Program-made: the position numbers and the translations under genes
The notes under the pieces: generated by a model
Told to the model about the DNA's origin: nothing
The model's input: only the letters and a program-made list of their open reading frames with translations
Databases searched by the model: none
In this document: positions 36,918 to 46,324 of the stretch, one piece after another
Layout of the letters: each line of letters begins with the position of its first letter
How positions within the stretch are numbered: position 1 is the stretch's first letter
Assembly: GCF_005877885.1 (NCBI RefSeq)
Contig: NZ_VCHY01000012.1
Span: 62,001-126,000, forward strand
Length of the DNA stretch: 64,000 nt
Source: Labilibacter sediminis
Lineage (GTDB): Bacteria > Bacteroidota > Bacteroidia > Bacteroidales > Marinilabiliaceae
Direction of reading: 5' to 3'

Positions 36918-38441
36918 CTAGGCCAGTACTTCAATTGCGTTTTTAACTCGTTGGATTGTATTTTCTTTTCCTAAAAGCTCTGCAATAGTCATCAAATCCG
37001 GACCAAAACCACCGCCAACTAAAGCCAGCCTAAAAGCATTCATCACTAAACCAAAACCCAATCCTTTTTCTTCTATTTTAGCCGAAATAGCTTCTTTAAT
37101 CACCTCTGCTTTCCATTCCGATACCTGATCCAATGAGCCAGTTAATTCAGCCATAAAAGCAGGCACATCACCTTTCCAACGTTTTTTCACCACCTTTGGA
37201 TCATATTCTGTGGGGGCTTCAAAAAAGAAAGACACCTGATCCCATAATTCAGATACAAAAGAAATCCTTTCTTTAACCAAAGAAACAGCCTTTACAACTA
37301 AAGTAAAATCTGCTTCGATATTTCTTGAAGTCAGCTCTGAAACAAATTGCTTGGCCAAATCCTCATCGCTCATATTAACAACATACTGATGATTAAACCA
37401 TTTAGCTTTTTCCGGATCGAAACGTGCACCTGATTTATTTACTCGCTCAATGCTAAAAGCCTCAGTTAACTGTTCCATGGAAAAAATTTCCTGCTCCGTA
37501 CCCGGATTCCATCCTAACAATGCCAATAAGTTTACAACGGCCTCCGACAAATATCCCGACTCCCTGTAACCTGATGCTATTTCTCCTTCAGGTGATTTCC
37601 ATTCTAAAGGAAATACCGGAAATCCTGCTTTATCACCATCGCGCTTACTTAACTTTCCTTTACCTGTTGGCTTTAAAATTAACGGCAGATGTGCAAACTC
37701 AGGACGCTCATCTTCCCAACCCAAAGCACGATATAACATGATATGCAAAGGCATTGAAGGCAACCATTCTTCCCCTCGAATCACGTGCGATATTTTCATT
37801 AAATAATCATCTACCACATTTGCCAGGTGATATGTTGGCAGACCATCCGACTTAAAGATCACCTTATCATCTAAAATGGCAGTGTTAAATTTCACTTCAC
37901 CTCTAATCATATCAACTGCCGAAACTTCTTCGTTTTCGGGCATCTTAAACCTTACTACATATGGCACACCTTCAGTCTTTAGCTTTTCTACCTCTTCTGC
38001 TGAAAGCGATAATGAATTTTTTAATCCCATACGGGTATTCATATCATATGAAAACTTCGTTTTCTCAGCTTCTGCATCTTCTCTTTTCGCTTCTAACTCT
38101 TCCGGAGTATCAAAGGCATAATAAGCCCAACCATCATTAATAAGCTTATCTGCATATTGAATATATATTTCCTTGCGCTCAGACTGCTTATAAGGGCCAA
38201 ATTCACCTCCCTGGGCAACACCTTCATCAATGGTCATTCCCAACCATGTTAAGGACTCATTAATATACTCCTCTGCTCCCTCAACAAATCTGGTTTGATC
38301 AGTATCTTCAATTCTTAAAACAAAGTCGCCCTGATGCTTTTTTGCAAATAAATAATTGAATAAAGCCGTACGGACTCCTCCTATATGTAATGGTCCTGTC
38401 GGACTAGGGGCAAATCTTACCCTAACTTTTCTATCTGTCAT
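36918..38441 (-). CDS. gltX: Glutamyl-tRNA synthetase
   Basis: 507 residues. The HIGH motif is in [12 protein letters not shown] (HIGG at 19-22), the KMSKS equivalent is GKLSKRDG, and the segment [11 protein letters not shown] is typical of GluRS. It charges tRNA-Glu in the cytosol and is the normal bacterial length. It starts at ATG 38439-38441, only about 15 bp after a perfect -7 box, so the leader is very short. Confidence 0.96.
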   Translation of the reverse strand: MTDRKVRVRFAPSPTGPLHIGGVRTALFNYLFAKKHQGDFVLRIEDTDQTRFVEGAEEYINESLTWLGMTIDEGVAQGGEFGPYKQSERKEIYIQYADKLINDGWAYYAFDTPEELEAKREDAEAEKTKFSYDMNTRMGLKNSLSLSAEEVEKLKTEGVPYVVRFKMPENEEVSAVDMIRGEVKFNTAILDDKVIFKSDGLPTYHLANVVDDYLMKISHVIRGEEWLPSMPLHIMLYRALGWEDERPEFAHLPLILKPTGKGKLSKRDGDKAGFPVFPLEWKSPEGEIASGYRESGYLSEAVVNLLALLGWNPGTEQEIFSMEQLTEAFSIERVNKSGARFDPEKAKWFNHQYVVNMSDEDLAKQFVSELTSRNIEADFTLVVKAVSLVKERISFVSELWDQVSFFFEAPTEYDPKVVKKRWKGDVPAFMAELTGSLDQVSEWKAEVIKEAISAKIEEKGLGFGLVMNAFRLALVGGGFGPDLMTIAELLGKENTIQRVKNAIEVLA

Positions 38442-38455
38442 GATTATTTTTTTTG

Positions 38456-38463
38456 CAAATATA
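38456..38463 (-). promoter_or_regulatory. -7 promoter box for gltX
   Basis: The minus strand reads TATATTTG, an exact TAnnTTTG match, 14 bp before the start codon. The transcript would begin a few bases before the ATG. Confidence 0.6.
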
Positions 38464-38507
38464 ATACATTAGATTTTTAGAATTGAGACAAAAGAAGAAA
38501 GACATCA

Positions 38508-38683
38508 TTAAACCCGCTTTATGCATTAGAAAATCTATTACACATTGATATCACTTCAAATCAAGACACTTTGTTGCTTCACTTCAACTCACCAGAACGA
38601 TGCTATGCCTCGTCTCAGTAAAGCCTGGTTTTATCGTGCTTTCAATGTTCATGACGAAGTTCTAATACATAATGCGGGTTAAA
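38508..38683. mobile_element. MITE-like element, 176 bp with 24-bp terminal inverted repeats
   Basis: Terminal arms at 38508-38531 and 38660-38683 match in 21 of 24 positions when inverted; both carry AACCCGC near the outer end and ATTAGAA at the inner end. The 128 bp between have no frame of note. No clear target duplication is seen beyond shared TTA/TTAA bases. It may be a non-autonomous transposon or a solo insertion-sequence relic. Confidence 0.5.
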
Positions 38684-38687
38684 CTAA

Positions 38688-38721
38688 AAAAGCGAGATAA
38701 CCCAAAGGCCACCTCGCTTTT
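38688..38721 (-). terminator. Terminator after the ribonucleotide reductase gene
   Basis: AAAAGCGAG (38688-38696) pairs with CTCGCTTTT (38713-38721); on the minus strand the stem is followed by further T. It lies 30 bp past the stop and 5 bp from the MITE-like element. Confidence 0.75.
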
Positions 38722-38750
38722 AATAAGTAAAAAGTTATATAGGCAAAATC

Positions 38751-41315
38751 TTAACCACATTTAGATGAACCACAGTCCTGACAAATCAGACATCCTTCCT
38801 GATAAGTTAAATTCTCAGAACCACATCCTTCACAACTTCCTTTCTTCACTTTAGTTCCGTTTGGAATATATTTTTTAAGTGCTCTTTCCACACCATTTTT
38901 CCAAGTATTAATCGATTCGCTATCCAGTTGTAATCCTGAAACAAGGTCAATGGCATCTGCAATTGGCATTCCATGACGCAACACTCCTGAAATAAGCTTC
39001 GCATAGTTCCAGAATTCCTTATCGAATTTATGACTTAATCCCTCAATGGTTGTTTTATATCCACGCTTATTTTCGTATTGAAAATCATAACGAGAATTTC
39101 CATCCTCATCTCTACTTTTGATAATTTTACCATTAGAGACAGACTTTGGTATTAAGATTCCATCCTCATCATCCGCTAATCCGGTAAAAATTTCGTATGG
39201 TTTGCCATCTATTAATCCAACAAAGGCAATCCATTTTTCCTTATTATTCTGGAAACGAACCACATCAGCCTCAACCGACTCAGGTCTTTTCTTAGAGAAA
39301 TGGGATTTTTCTTCTTCTTTCTCCTCCTTTTTAGGTGTATCTGCTACTAATACTCCCGCACGTGAACCATCTCTATACACAGTTACGCCTTTACATCCAC
39401 TCTTCCATGCTTCTACATAAAGCTGCCCAACTAATTCTTCCTTGGTATCTGAAGGCAAGTTAATGGTTACACTAATTGAGTGGTCTACCCATTTCTGCAC
39501 TCCTCCCTGCATACGTACTTTATTTAACCAATCTACATCATTAGAGGTGGCCTTGTAATATGGAGATGCTGCAACTAACTTATCCAGTTCTTCCTGAGTA
39601 TATTTTTTAGTAGTAGAGTGATTATTGGCTTCCATCCATGTCACAAACTTATGGTGGAAAACTGTATACTCTTCCCAGCTATCTCCAACCTCATCCACAA
39701 AATCTACGCGAATTTCAGGATCATTCGGATTAACTTTTCTTCTTCTCTTATACACCGGCATAAACACAGGCTCAATACCAGATGATGTTTGGGTCATTAA
39801 ACTTGTTGTACCTGTTGGAGCAATGGTTAATAAGGCAATATTTCTACGGCCATATTTTTTCATATCCTCACCCAGCTTGGCATCTGCATCAAATAAACGA
39901 TTAATGAATGGATTATTGGCTTCTTTTTTAGCATCAAAAATTGGGAAAGCGCCTCTTTCCTTAGCCATATCAACTGAAGAACGATAAGCCGCTAATGCCA
40001 GATTTTTATGCACCTCAATAGAGAAGTCTACAGCGTTATCGCTACCATATCTTAAATTGAGGGCCGCTAACATATCTCCTTCAGCAGTAATCCCAACTCC
40101 TGTTCTACGACCTTCTTCTGCCTTATGGCGAATATTTAACCAAAGATTCTTTTCTACCAGCTTCACTTCGTCAGCTTCAGGATCCTGGTCTATTTTAGCA
40201 ATGATTCCATCGATTTTTTCTAACTCAAGATCGATGATATCATCCATGATTTTTTGCGCATAGCCAACGTGCTTTTTAAATAGCTCGAAGTTAAATTTAG
40301 CTTTTGGCGTAAACGGATCTTCTACATATGAATATAGGTTTACTGCAATTAATCGACAGCTATCGTATGGACATAAAGGAATTTCACCACATGGGTTTGT
40401 AGATACTGTTTTATATCCAAGGTCAGCGTATGAATCCGGCACTGACTCACGAATAATTGTATCCCAGAATAAGATTCCCGGCTCAGCTGACTTCCAGGCA
40501 TTATGCACTACTTTATTCCAAAGTGATGATGCATCAATCTCTTTTACATTGGTAGGTTTTTTTGAATCTATTGGATATTGCTGACGATAAGGCGTTCCAT
40601 CAACAATAGACTGCATAAACTCATCATCAATCTTAACAGATACATTAGCTCCTGTAATTTTACCCTGCTCTAACTTTGCATCGATAAACGATTCTGAGTC
40701 AGGATGTTTTACAGATACACTTAACATTAAAGCACCTCTTCGACCATCTTGAGCTACCTCACGTGTTGAATTTGAATAACGCTCCATAAAAGGAACAATA
40801 CCTGTAGAAGTTAACGCAGAATTTTTTACAGGCGATCCTTTAGGACGAATATGCGATAAATCATGCCCAACACCACCTCTTCGTTTCATTAACTGAACCT
40901 GCTCCTGATCAATTTTCATGATTCCACCATAAGAATCAGAATCTCCTTCGTTTCCAATCACAAAACAATTTGACAATGATGCAATTTGGTATTTGTTGCC
41001 AATTCCTGCCATCGGACCACCCTGAGGAACGATATATTTAAAATCTTTAAATAATTCATATAATTCATCCTCACTTAAAGAATTTGGATATGTTTTTTCA
41101 ATGCGAGCCACCTCTTTTGCAAGTCGGCGATGCATCTCATCCGGATTTAGTTCGTAGATGTATCCATCCGAATCTTTTAACGCGTATTTATTAACCCATA
41201 CGCGTGCAGCCAATTCATCTCCATTAAAATATTCTAATGCCGATTGAAATGCCTCTTCATTTGTGTAAGTTTTATCCAATTTTCCCTTTTTTTGGTCGAT
41301 TTGTGAAACTGCCAT
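38751..41315 (-). CDS. nrdJ: Adenosylcobalamin-dependent (class II) ribonucleotide reductase
   Basis: 854 residues. The barrel carries ASLSNCFVIGNEGDSDSYGG near the N-terminus, NPCGEIPLCPYDSCRLIAVN (the active-site C-G-E), and TIAPTGTTSLMTQTSSGIEP. The C-terminus has a zinc-ribbon-like CEGCG / CQDCGSSKCG tail that should re-reduce the active site. It makes deoxynucleotides from ribonucleotides with B12 and works with or without oxygen. No activator or beta subunit is needed or seen. Confidence 0.95.
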   Translation of the reverse strand: MAVSQIDQKKGKLDKTYTNEEAFQSALEYFNGDELAARVWVNKYALKDSDGYIYELNPDEMHRRLAKEVARIEKTYPNSLSEDELYELFKDFKYIVPQGGPMAGIGNKYQIASLSNCFVIGNEGDSDSYGGIMKIDQEQVQLMKRRGGVGHDLSHIRPKGSPVKNSALTSTGIVPFMERYSNSTREVAQDGRRGALMLSVSVKHPDSESFIDAKLEQGKITGANVSVKIDDEFMQSIVDGTPYRQQYPIDSKKPTNVKEIDASSLWNKVVHNAWKSAEPGILFWDTIIRESVPDSYADLGYKTVSTNPCGEIPLCPYDSCRLIAVNLYSYVEDPFTPKAKFNFELFKKHVGYAQKIMDDIIDLELEKIDGIIAKIDQDPEADEVKLVEKNLWLNIRHKAEEGRRTGVGITAEGDMLAALNLRYGSDNAVDFSIEVHKNLALAAYRSSVDMAKERGAFPIFDAKKEANNPFINRLFDADAKLGEDMKKYGRRNIALLTIAPTGTTSLMTQTSSGIEPVFMPVYKRRRKVNPNDPEIRVDFVDEVGDSWEEYTVFHHKFVTWMEANNHSTTKKYTQEELDKLVAASPYYKATSNDVDWLNKVRMQGGVQKWVDHSISVTINLPSDTKEELVGQLYVEAWKSGCKGVTVYRDGSRAGVLVADTPKKEEKEEEKSHFSKKRPESVEADVVRFQNNKEKWIAFVGLIDGKPYEIFTGLADDEDGILIPKSVSNGKIIKSRDEDGNSRYDFQYENKRGYKTTIEGLSHKFDKEFWNYAKLISGVLRHGMPIADAIDLVSGLQLDSESINTWKNGVERALKKYIPNGTKVKKGSCEGCGSENLTYQEGCLICQDCGSSKCG

Positions 41316-41740
41316 AGTGCCTTTAAAAATTAAATACCTTAGAATGTATAGTTTACGATTTTTTGAACTCTTTTATTGTTGATTGTAAAATTAGAAAAGA
41401 GATTCTTTCGAGGCAAGAAATACTTTTGAACAATGACAAAAGTTGTCCATTTCAAAACACTAAAGCCTTCTCTGTGAGTTATTTAATATTTTTAAAAATA
41501 AGAAAAGTTATCCAAAAAGATTTTTTTATCAACAATTGCAAAAAAAATCAATCCATCAATTGGAAATTAAAAATAAGGGATGAATAGTACAAAAAAGAAG
41601 ATAAAAACAAGAAAATTTTAATATTTCTTTAATATGGAATTTACTGTCTAAATTTTGGAATTTGAGTTTTTTGTATCCATCCCATCGTCAGACTATTCAA
41701 TAACGTCATCCGTGTTAAACATAGAAAATATACAGTATTA
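41316..41740. other. 425-bp AT-rich gap upstream of nrdJ
   Basis: No convincing gene: a 74-codon frame at 41363-41587 lacks domain features. Two sites resemble DnaA boxes loosely (AGTTGTCCA near 41442, AGTTATCCA near 41508). No B12-riboswitch hallmark was seen, and no clear -7 box was found before nrdJ. Confidence 0.4.
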
Positions 41741-42970
41741 TCACTTTTCAAAAATTGCTGCTACAATTGATTCTGTAGCTCCACGCATTTTATCAACATA
41801 GTCAATAGCTTTTTTCGATGCAGATCTCAACAAGTCGTCATTCAACAATAAATCATCAGCTACCTTATTGAATTCAAACGAAGATTCTACAACAAATCCC
41901 GCATTTAACTCCACTAAATCACAAGCTTCCTGATACTTTTTATAGTTTGGTCCAAAAATAACCGGCAAACCAAAGGTAGAGGCTTCTATGGTATTGTGAA
42001 TTCCACTACCAAAACCTCCTCCAATATAAGCCACATGCCCATATCGATACATAGATGACAGCATTCCCATGGTATCCACAATCAACACTCTTAAAGATTT
42101 TAAATCAACGCCCTCTAATTGCGTATACCTGGCACTAGTCACCCCAACCAGCTTCTCTTCTATTTGTTTTATATGCTCTTCATGAATCTCGTGTGGTGCC
42201 AACAACAATTTTACTTCGGCATTATGCAGTAAGTATTGTACAAGGATATCTTCACCTGTCGGCCATGTACTTCCTCCAACCAAAACTTTTGAATTAGCTG
42301 CAAATTCTGCTAAAGCCGGATACTCCTTAGCTTTTTGAGATATTTCATATACTCTATCGAAACGCGTATCTCCTGAAACCTGATAATTATGCACATTAAT
42401 TTCAGATAATAACTGAGCCGACTTATCATCCTGCACATACAACATAGTAAAGAAGGTTAACATTTTTCTGTACCAACCTCCATACCACTTAAAAAAAGCA
42501 TGCTGCTTACGAAATATTGCCGAAACAATATATGTTTTAATATTTTGGTGATGAAGATGCTTTAGAAAGTGATACCAAAACTCATACTTAACAAATATCG
42601 CTACCTCAGGATTAATAGCACTAACAAAACGCCTAACTGTAGCAGGTCGATCTGCAGGTAAATAAAACACATAATCAGCAAGCGCATAATCTTTTTGAAC
42701 TTCATAACCCGAAGGAGAAAAGAATGTAAGCACAACCTTGGTATTTGCATTTTTGCTTTTTATGGCTTCAATGATTGGTCTTCCCTGCTCAAATTCGCCA
42801 AGAGAAGCACAATGCACCCATATGGTCTTCTCCGTTAAATGGAGGTTCTTAATTCGCTTTTGGGTATCTTTCCTTCCCTTATAAAGTTTTTGTGCCTTAT
42901 CATTAAATGGAGATAACAATGCAATAATAAATCCGTAAAGAGAAATCCCGATATTATATATTAACAACAT
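41741..42970 (-). CDS. waaA: 3-deoxy-D-manno-octulosonic acid transferase
   Basis: 409 residues from ATG 42968-42970. An in-frame TTG at 42991 is rejected because it lies inside the promoter -7 box. It has an N-terminal membrane anchor (LLIYNIGISLYGFIIALLSP), then WVHCASLGEFEQGRPI with the catalytic Glu region. In the C-terminal half are VGGSTWPTGEDILV, LLAPHEIHEEHI and GGGFGSGIHNTIEAS. It adds Kdo to lipid A precursor at the inner membrane. Confidence 0.94.
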   Translation of the reverse strand: MLLIYNIGISLYGFIIALLSPFNDKAQKLYKGRKDTQKRIKNLHLTEKTIWVHCASLGEFEQGRPIIEAIKSKNANTKVVLTFFSPSGYEVQKDYALADYVFYLPADRPATVRRFVSAINPEVAIFVKYEFWYHFLKHLHHQNIKTYIVSAIFRKQHAFFKWYGGWYRKMLTFFTMLYVQDDKSAQLLSEINVHNYQVSGDTRFDRVYEISQKAKEYPALAEFAANSKVLVGGSTWPTGEDILVQYLLHNAEVKLLLAPHEIHEEHIKQIEEKLVGVTSARYTQLEGVDLKSLRVLIVDTMGMLSSMYRYGHVAYIGGGFGSGIHNTIEASTFGLPVIFGPNYKKYQEACDLVELNAGFVVESSFEFNKVADDLLLNDDLLRSASKKAIDYVDKMRGATESIVAAIFEK

Positions 42971-42988
42971 GATAAAATCTTTTTTTTG

Positions 42989-42996
42989 CAAATATA
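42989..42996 (-). promoter_or_regulatory. -7 promoter box for waaA
   Basis: The minus strand reads TATATTTG, identical to the box before gltX, and ends 18 bp upstream of the ATG at 42970. Confidence 0.6.
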
Positions 42997-43048
42997 ATGA
43001 TGCTTAATCTATTTACACGCTTACGAAAAGAGAACCTTGGTTTGGCGC

Positions 43049-43077
43049 AAAAAAAAGCCTGCAGAAATCCTGCAGGC
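43049..43077 (-). terminator. Terminator after pgk
   Basis: GCCTGCAG (43057-43064) and CTGCAGGC (43070-43077) form an 8-bp GC-rich stem, followed on the minus strand by eight T. It lies 26 bp past the pgk stop. Confidence 0.88.
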
Positions 43078-43103
43078 CTATATTATTGCTTAATGTTTTC
43101 TGA

Positions 43104-44279
43104 TTACTCAGACACAGCTTTTACTCCAGGTAATACTTTACCCTCAAGATACTCAAGAGAAGCACCACCACCTGTAGAAATATGACTCATTTTATCAGCT
43201 AATCCGCTTTTGTTAACAGCAGCAACTGAGTCTCCACCACCAATGATAGAAATTGAATCCGAAGCAGCAACAGCTTCACAAACACCGAAAGTACCTTTTG
43301 AAAAGTTAGGCATTTCGAAACATCCCATAGGACCGTTCCAAACTACAGTTTTAGCTTTAGCAATCTCAGCAGAGTACGCTTTAACAGTTTCAGGACCAAC
43401 ATCAAGAGCCATTCTTCCTTCAGGAATCTCAACTCCTACTAACTGAATATCTGCATCATCAGCAAATTTATCAGCTGCTAAGTTATCAACCGGCAACATA
43501 AAGTTAACTCCTTTAGTTTCAGCATCAGCTAAAATTTGCTTTGCAGTATCAATTAAATCATCCTCTACTAATGAACCACCAATATTGTGACCTTGTGCTT
43601 TAAGGAAAGTATAAGCCATACCACCACCAATTAGGATAGTATCTACTTTTTCGATTAATGATTTTAATACTTCTAATTTACCAGAAACTTTTGCTCCACC
43701 TACGATAGCCACAAATGGTTTAACCGGTTTTGCAACAGCACCTCCTAAAAACTTAATTTCTTTGTCTAAAAGGAAACCAGCCATTTTATCCTCAAAGTAT
43801 TGAGCGATAATAGTAGTAGAAGCATGTGCACGGTGAGCTGTACCAAAAGCGTCATTTACATATACGTCAGCTAATTCAGAAAGTTGCTTAGAGAAAGCCT
43901 CATCACCTTTAGTTTCTTCGTTGTGGAAACGTAGGTTTTCTAACAACATTACCTCTCCCATTTTAAGATCGGCAGCCATTGCTTTTACATCATCACCTAT
44001 ACAATCCGGAGCCATTTTAACATCTATGCCTAACTTAGCAGATAAATGAGCTACAACGTGCTTTAAAGAGAATTTCTCTTGTGCTTCGCCTTTTGGACGA
44101 CCTAGGTGAGACATAAGAATTACAGCACCACCATCAGCCAACACTTTTTTAATGGTTGGAAGAGCAGCTACAATACGAGTATCGTCTGTAATTTCGAATT
44201 GATCGTTTAATGGCACATTAAAATCCACACGGATAATTGCCTTTTTTCCTGAGAAATTGTAAGTATCAATTGCAGGCAT
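43104..44279 (-). CDS. pgk: Phosphoglycerate kinase
   Basis: 391 residues. AIIRVDFNVPLND (PGK signature), LMSHLGRPKG, a central VGGAKVSGKLEVL, WNGPMGCFEMPNF, and the C-terminal SIIGGGDSVAAVNK and ISTGGGASLEYLEGK nucleotide segments are all present. It makes ATP from 1,3-bisphosphoglycerate in glycolysis. It is monocistronic, with a candidate -7 box upstream and a terminator downstream. Confidence 0.97.
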   Translation of the reverse strand: MPAIDTYNFSGKKAIIRVDFNVPLNDQFEITDDTRIVAALPTIKKVLADGGAVILMSHLGRPKGEAQEKFSLKHVVAHLSAKLGIDVKMAPDCIGDDVKAMAADLKMGEVMLLENLRFHNEETKGDEAFSKQLSELADVYVNDAFGTAHRAHASTTIIAQYFEDKMAGFLLDKEIKFLGGAVAKPVKPFVAIVGGAKVSGKLEVLKSLIEKVDTILIGGGMAYTFLKAQGHNIGGSLVEDDLIDTAKQILADAETKGVNFMLPVDNLAADKFADDADIQLVGVEIPEGRMALDVGPETVKAYSAEIAKAKTVVWNGPMGCFEMPNFSKGTFGVCEAVAASDSISIIGGGDSVAAVNKSGLADKMSHISTGGGASLEYLEGKVLPGVKAVSE

Positions 44280-44403
44280 GATAATAAAATTATATAGTTT
44301 TAAAAAAATATTTTTTTTTAGTTTGCTCTTAAATAACTACCCCTTCCTTAATAGAAATGGTTATAATTTCAGAGAAAACCACCCTCTTTTTACAAAGAGA
44401 GCA

Positions 44404-44411
44404 CAAAGATA
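44404..44411 (-). promoter_or_regulatory. Candidate -7 box for pgk
   Basis: The minus strand reads TATCTTTG (TAnnTTTG match), giving a leader of about 115 nt before pgk. No clear -33 TTTG is at the ideal distance. Confidence 0.4.
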
Positions 44412-44538
44412 AGAAATTTATTATGTAATAGGTAGTATCAAAAGCTTGTTATGAAACAGTTTAAATGATTTGTGCAATCTCGATTCAAAAGAATGACAAT
44501 TCCTAAAACCGAATAACTTTTACACGCAGGGCCTTACC

Positions 44539-45390
44539 TTATAACTTTGATTCTTTAATCATAACAACCAATTCTTCTTCCGGGATTTTATTTCCTGAAA
44601 CCACAAACCAATTGTTTAATAAATTTGGTCTGTTATAATCAAATCTTTTTAGTGTTTTCCAATTTATAAAAAGTGCTCCGGCTGATTCCGCCACAGCTTG
44701 TCCGGCAGCTGTATCCCATTCCATAGTTGGACCAAGACGAGGATAAATATCGGCCGTACCTTCTGCCACTTTACATATTTTCAGAGAACTTCCAACAGAA
44801 ACGAAATCAGCTTTACCAAACTTCTCTTTTAAGATTTCCGCAAAATCCTCAGTTTCTTTCGACAAATGGCTAACACTGGCAACAATCTGTAATTTTTCAT
44901 TTCGCTGATTAGAAGGAAGCTTAACAGCACCTTTTATCTGCTCAGAGAGAGAAAAATTTTCTTCCCAATCTGAATTTAACATTAGCTTATAAGCTCCATC
45001 TTTAGCATCGCCATAGTATAAAACTCCTGTGGCAGGAACAAAAACTACTCCCAATACCGGATAGTTATTTTCAATAAGTGCAATATTTACGGTAAACTCA
45101 CCTGTTTTTTTCACAAACTCCTTAGTTCCGTCCAATGGATCTACAATCCAAAGTTGGCTCCAATCCTTACGTTCTTCATAATCGTTATGCTCTCCCTCTT
45201 CACTTAAAATTGGAATATCCGTTTTTACCAGATCTTGTTCTATAACCTCGTGAGCTGCTCTGTCTGCAAGCGTTAACGGTGAGTTATCAGATTTCATCTC
45301 CACACCAAAATCTCCCGAACGATATATTTCCATGATGGCTTTACCGCCTTTAACGGCAGCCTCTATTGCAATTTCTAATAATTGATTCAT
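44539..45390 (-). CDS. cysQ: 3'(2'),5'-bisphosphate nucleotidase (CysQ)
   Basis: 283 residues from ATG 45388-45390 (MNQLLEIAIEAAVKGGKAIM). A frame 17 codons longer starts inside a dispersed repeat and is rejected. It has the inositol-phosphatase metal sites: SEEGE, DPLDGTKEFVKKTGEF (the WxDxxDGT-type motif) and, near the C-terminus, EWDTAAGQAV. It removes the 3'-phosphate from PAP in sulfate assimilation. It is inferred to be cytosolic or membrane-associated. No other sulfur gene is nearby. Confidence 0.92.
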   Translation of the reverse strand: MNQLLEIAIEAAVKGGKAIMEIYRSGDFGVEMKSDNSPLTLADRAAHEVIEQDLVKTDIPILSEEGEHNDYEERKDWSQLWIVDPLDGTKEFVKKTGEFTVNIALIENNYPVLGVVFVPATGVLYYGDAKDGAYKLMLNSDWEENFSLSEQIKGAVKLPSNQRNEKLQIVASVSHLSKETEDFAEILKEKFGKADFVSVGSSLKICKVAEGTADIYPRLGPTMEWDTAAGQAVAESAGALFINWKTLKRFDYNRPNLLNNWFVVSGNKIPEEELVVMIKESKL

Positions 45391-45414
45391 GCGTTTAAAA
45401 TTTTCATTTGTTGC

Positions 45415-45488
45415 ATGGAACTCCCAAGGAATTTTAATCATTACCCTGTGTGTAATTTTTAAGATTAAAATTTACATGTTCGTTTCAT
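45415..45488 (+). repeat. Dispersed repeat copy C
   Basis: 74 bp from ATGGAACTCCC to ACATGTTCGTTTCAT. To its left the similarity with copy B continues through TTTTCATTTGT to the start codon of cysQ, exactly as copy B does for the second adaptor gene. Confidence 0.65.
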
Positions 45489-45515
45489 ATGTTTATTTTT
45501 TATTCAATATGCCAT

Positions 45516-45579
45516 ATGGAACTCGCCAAAAAAGTGATCATCCTCATGTGTAAGAACTTATTCTCATGGCTCGTTTCAT
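45516..45579 (+). repeat. Dispersed repeat copy D
   Basis: 64 bp from ATGGAACTCGCC to CTCATGGCTCGTTTCAT, in the same orientation as copies B and C and 27 bp after copy C. It lacks the GTGCCTGCC hairpin present in A and B. Confidence 0.75.
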
Positions 45580-45757
45580 CTTATTAAATAAATTTCAGCA
45601 CCAAGTTTCGAGTATCAGGTTTAAAGAACACAGAGTCACAAAGACGCTGAGCTTTTAATCGTCTCCCTTTATTTAGCCTTAATCCAGATTACTTCCTGCT
45701 TATATTTTTCTTCTATCCTTTATATAATTCTTGTAAACAATTCGAATGCTCGCTTCA

Positions 45758-46324
45758 TTAAATGATGATCTTTAGTTTACTCTTGCCGTCTATTGCAAAA
45801 GTATTATAATCAACATTTGAAATAGCTAACAGGCCAGGTTTTGCTCCTACCTGTAACACACCATAACTATTTCCTAAACCTAATAGTTTTGCATTCTCAA
45901 CGGTCATCCTCATTAAATGAGCTATTGAATCCGTAGCTGACTGTATCTGAGCGAATGCGGATAAGTCAACTACCTCATTGCTTTGATCAACCGGGTACTC
46001 AACTATATTAATTCCTTTAAAATTAAGTTGCTTTGCTTTTTTCACTATCTCATTTGGAGCCCCTAATAATCTTGTCCCGTCAATCAGTTGACGATTTAAA
46101 TATCTCTTTAAATCATCATCTTCCATACCAGAAAGAGTGTCTGGAATAAAATCTACAAAACCGGGAATAAGAAAACCATTGACCAGCTCAAGACTAGCTT
46201 CTTCTTTAAAGACATCTCGTTCTCTAATTTCCTCAATAACATTTTGATCATTAAAAACCAATACAGGAAATTTCCCGATCGTTCCATCCGGACGTAACCA
46301 ATAATGCGAGGCTATTTTTCTCAC
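45758..46324 (-). CDS. Minimal amidohydrolase-like protein lacking the metal site
   Basis: 188 residues. The N-terminal part and LVNGFLIPGFVDFIPDT resemble the entry of amidohydrolases (normally PGxxDxHxH), and the end YGVLQVGAKPGLLAISNVDY resembles their C-terminal beta-sandwich (G.i..G..ADl.). The HxH metal motif and the large barrel are missing, so it is a shrunken, probably non-catalytic relative. The start is GTG at 46322-46324, overlapping the DUF4296 stop (GTGA). Confidence 0.65.
   Translation of the reverse strand: MRKIASHYWLRPDGTIGKFPVLVFNDQNVIEEIRERDVFKEEASLELVNGFLIPGFVDFIPDTLSGMEDDDLKRYLNRQLIDGTRLLGAPNEIVKKAKQLNFKGINIVEYPVDQSNEVVDLSAFAQIQSATDSIAHLMRMTVENAKLLGLGNSYGVLQVGAKPGLLAISNVDYNTFAIDGKSKLKIII

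Larger units (their letters stand above)
45391..45757. other. 367-bp gap holding two dispersed-repeat copies
   Basis: The gap between cysQ and the amidohydrolase-like gene contains repeat copies C and D, then a degenerate CACAGAG/CACAAAG stretch near 45620-45650 that resembles the duplicated segments at 50.4-50.6 kb. No gene is seen. Confidence 0.6.

Noticed and set aside
41363-41587. 74-codon plus-strand frame upstream of nrdJ
   Set aside because: Lysine/asparagine-rich AT-driven composition, no signal, domain or helix pattern, and no promoter seen; probably chance in AT-rich DNA.
41316-41740. Cobalamin riboswitch before the B12-dependent reductase
   Set aside because: Looked for because of the cofactor, but no B12-box-like conserved stretch or multi-stem layout was visible; an Infernal search with the cobalamin model would decide.
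42968-42991. TTG start for waaA
   Set aside because: This codon is inside a perfect TAnnTTTG promoter box; the ATG at 42970 follows it at a sensible distance.
44539-45441. Extended 300-residue version of CysQ
   Set aside because: The first 17 codons come from repeat copy C; the CysQ family start fits MNQLLEIAIEAA at 45390.
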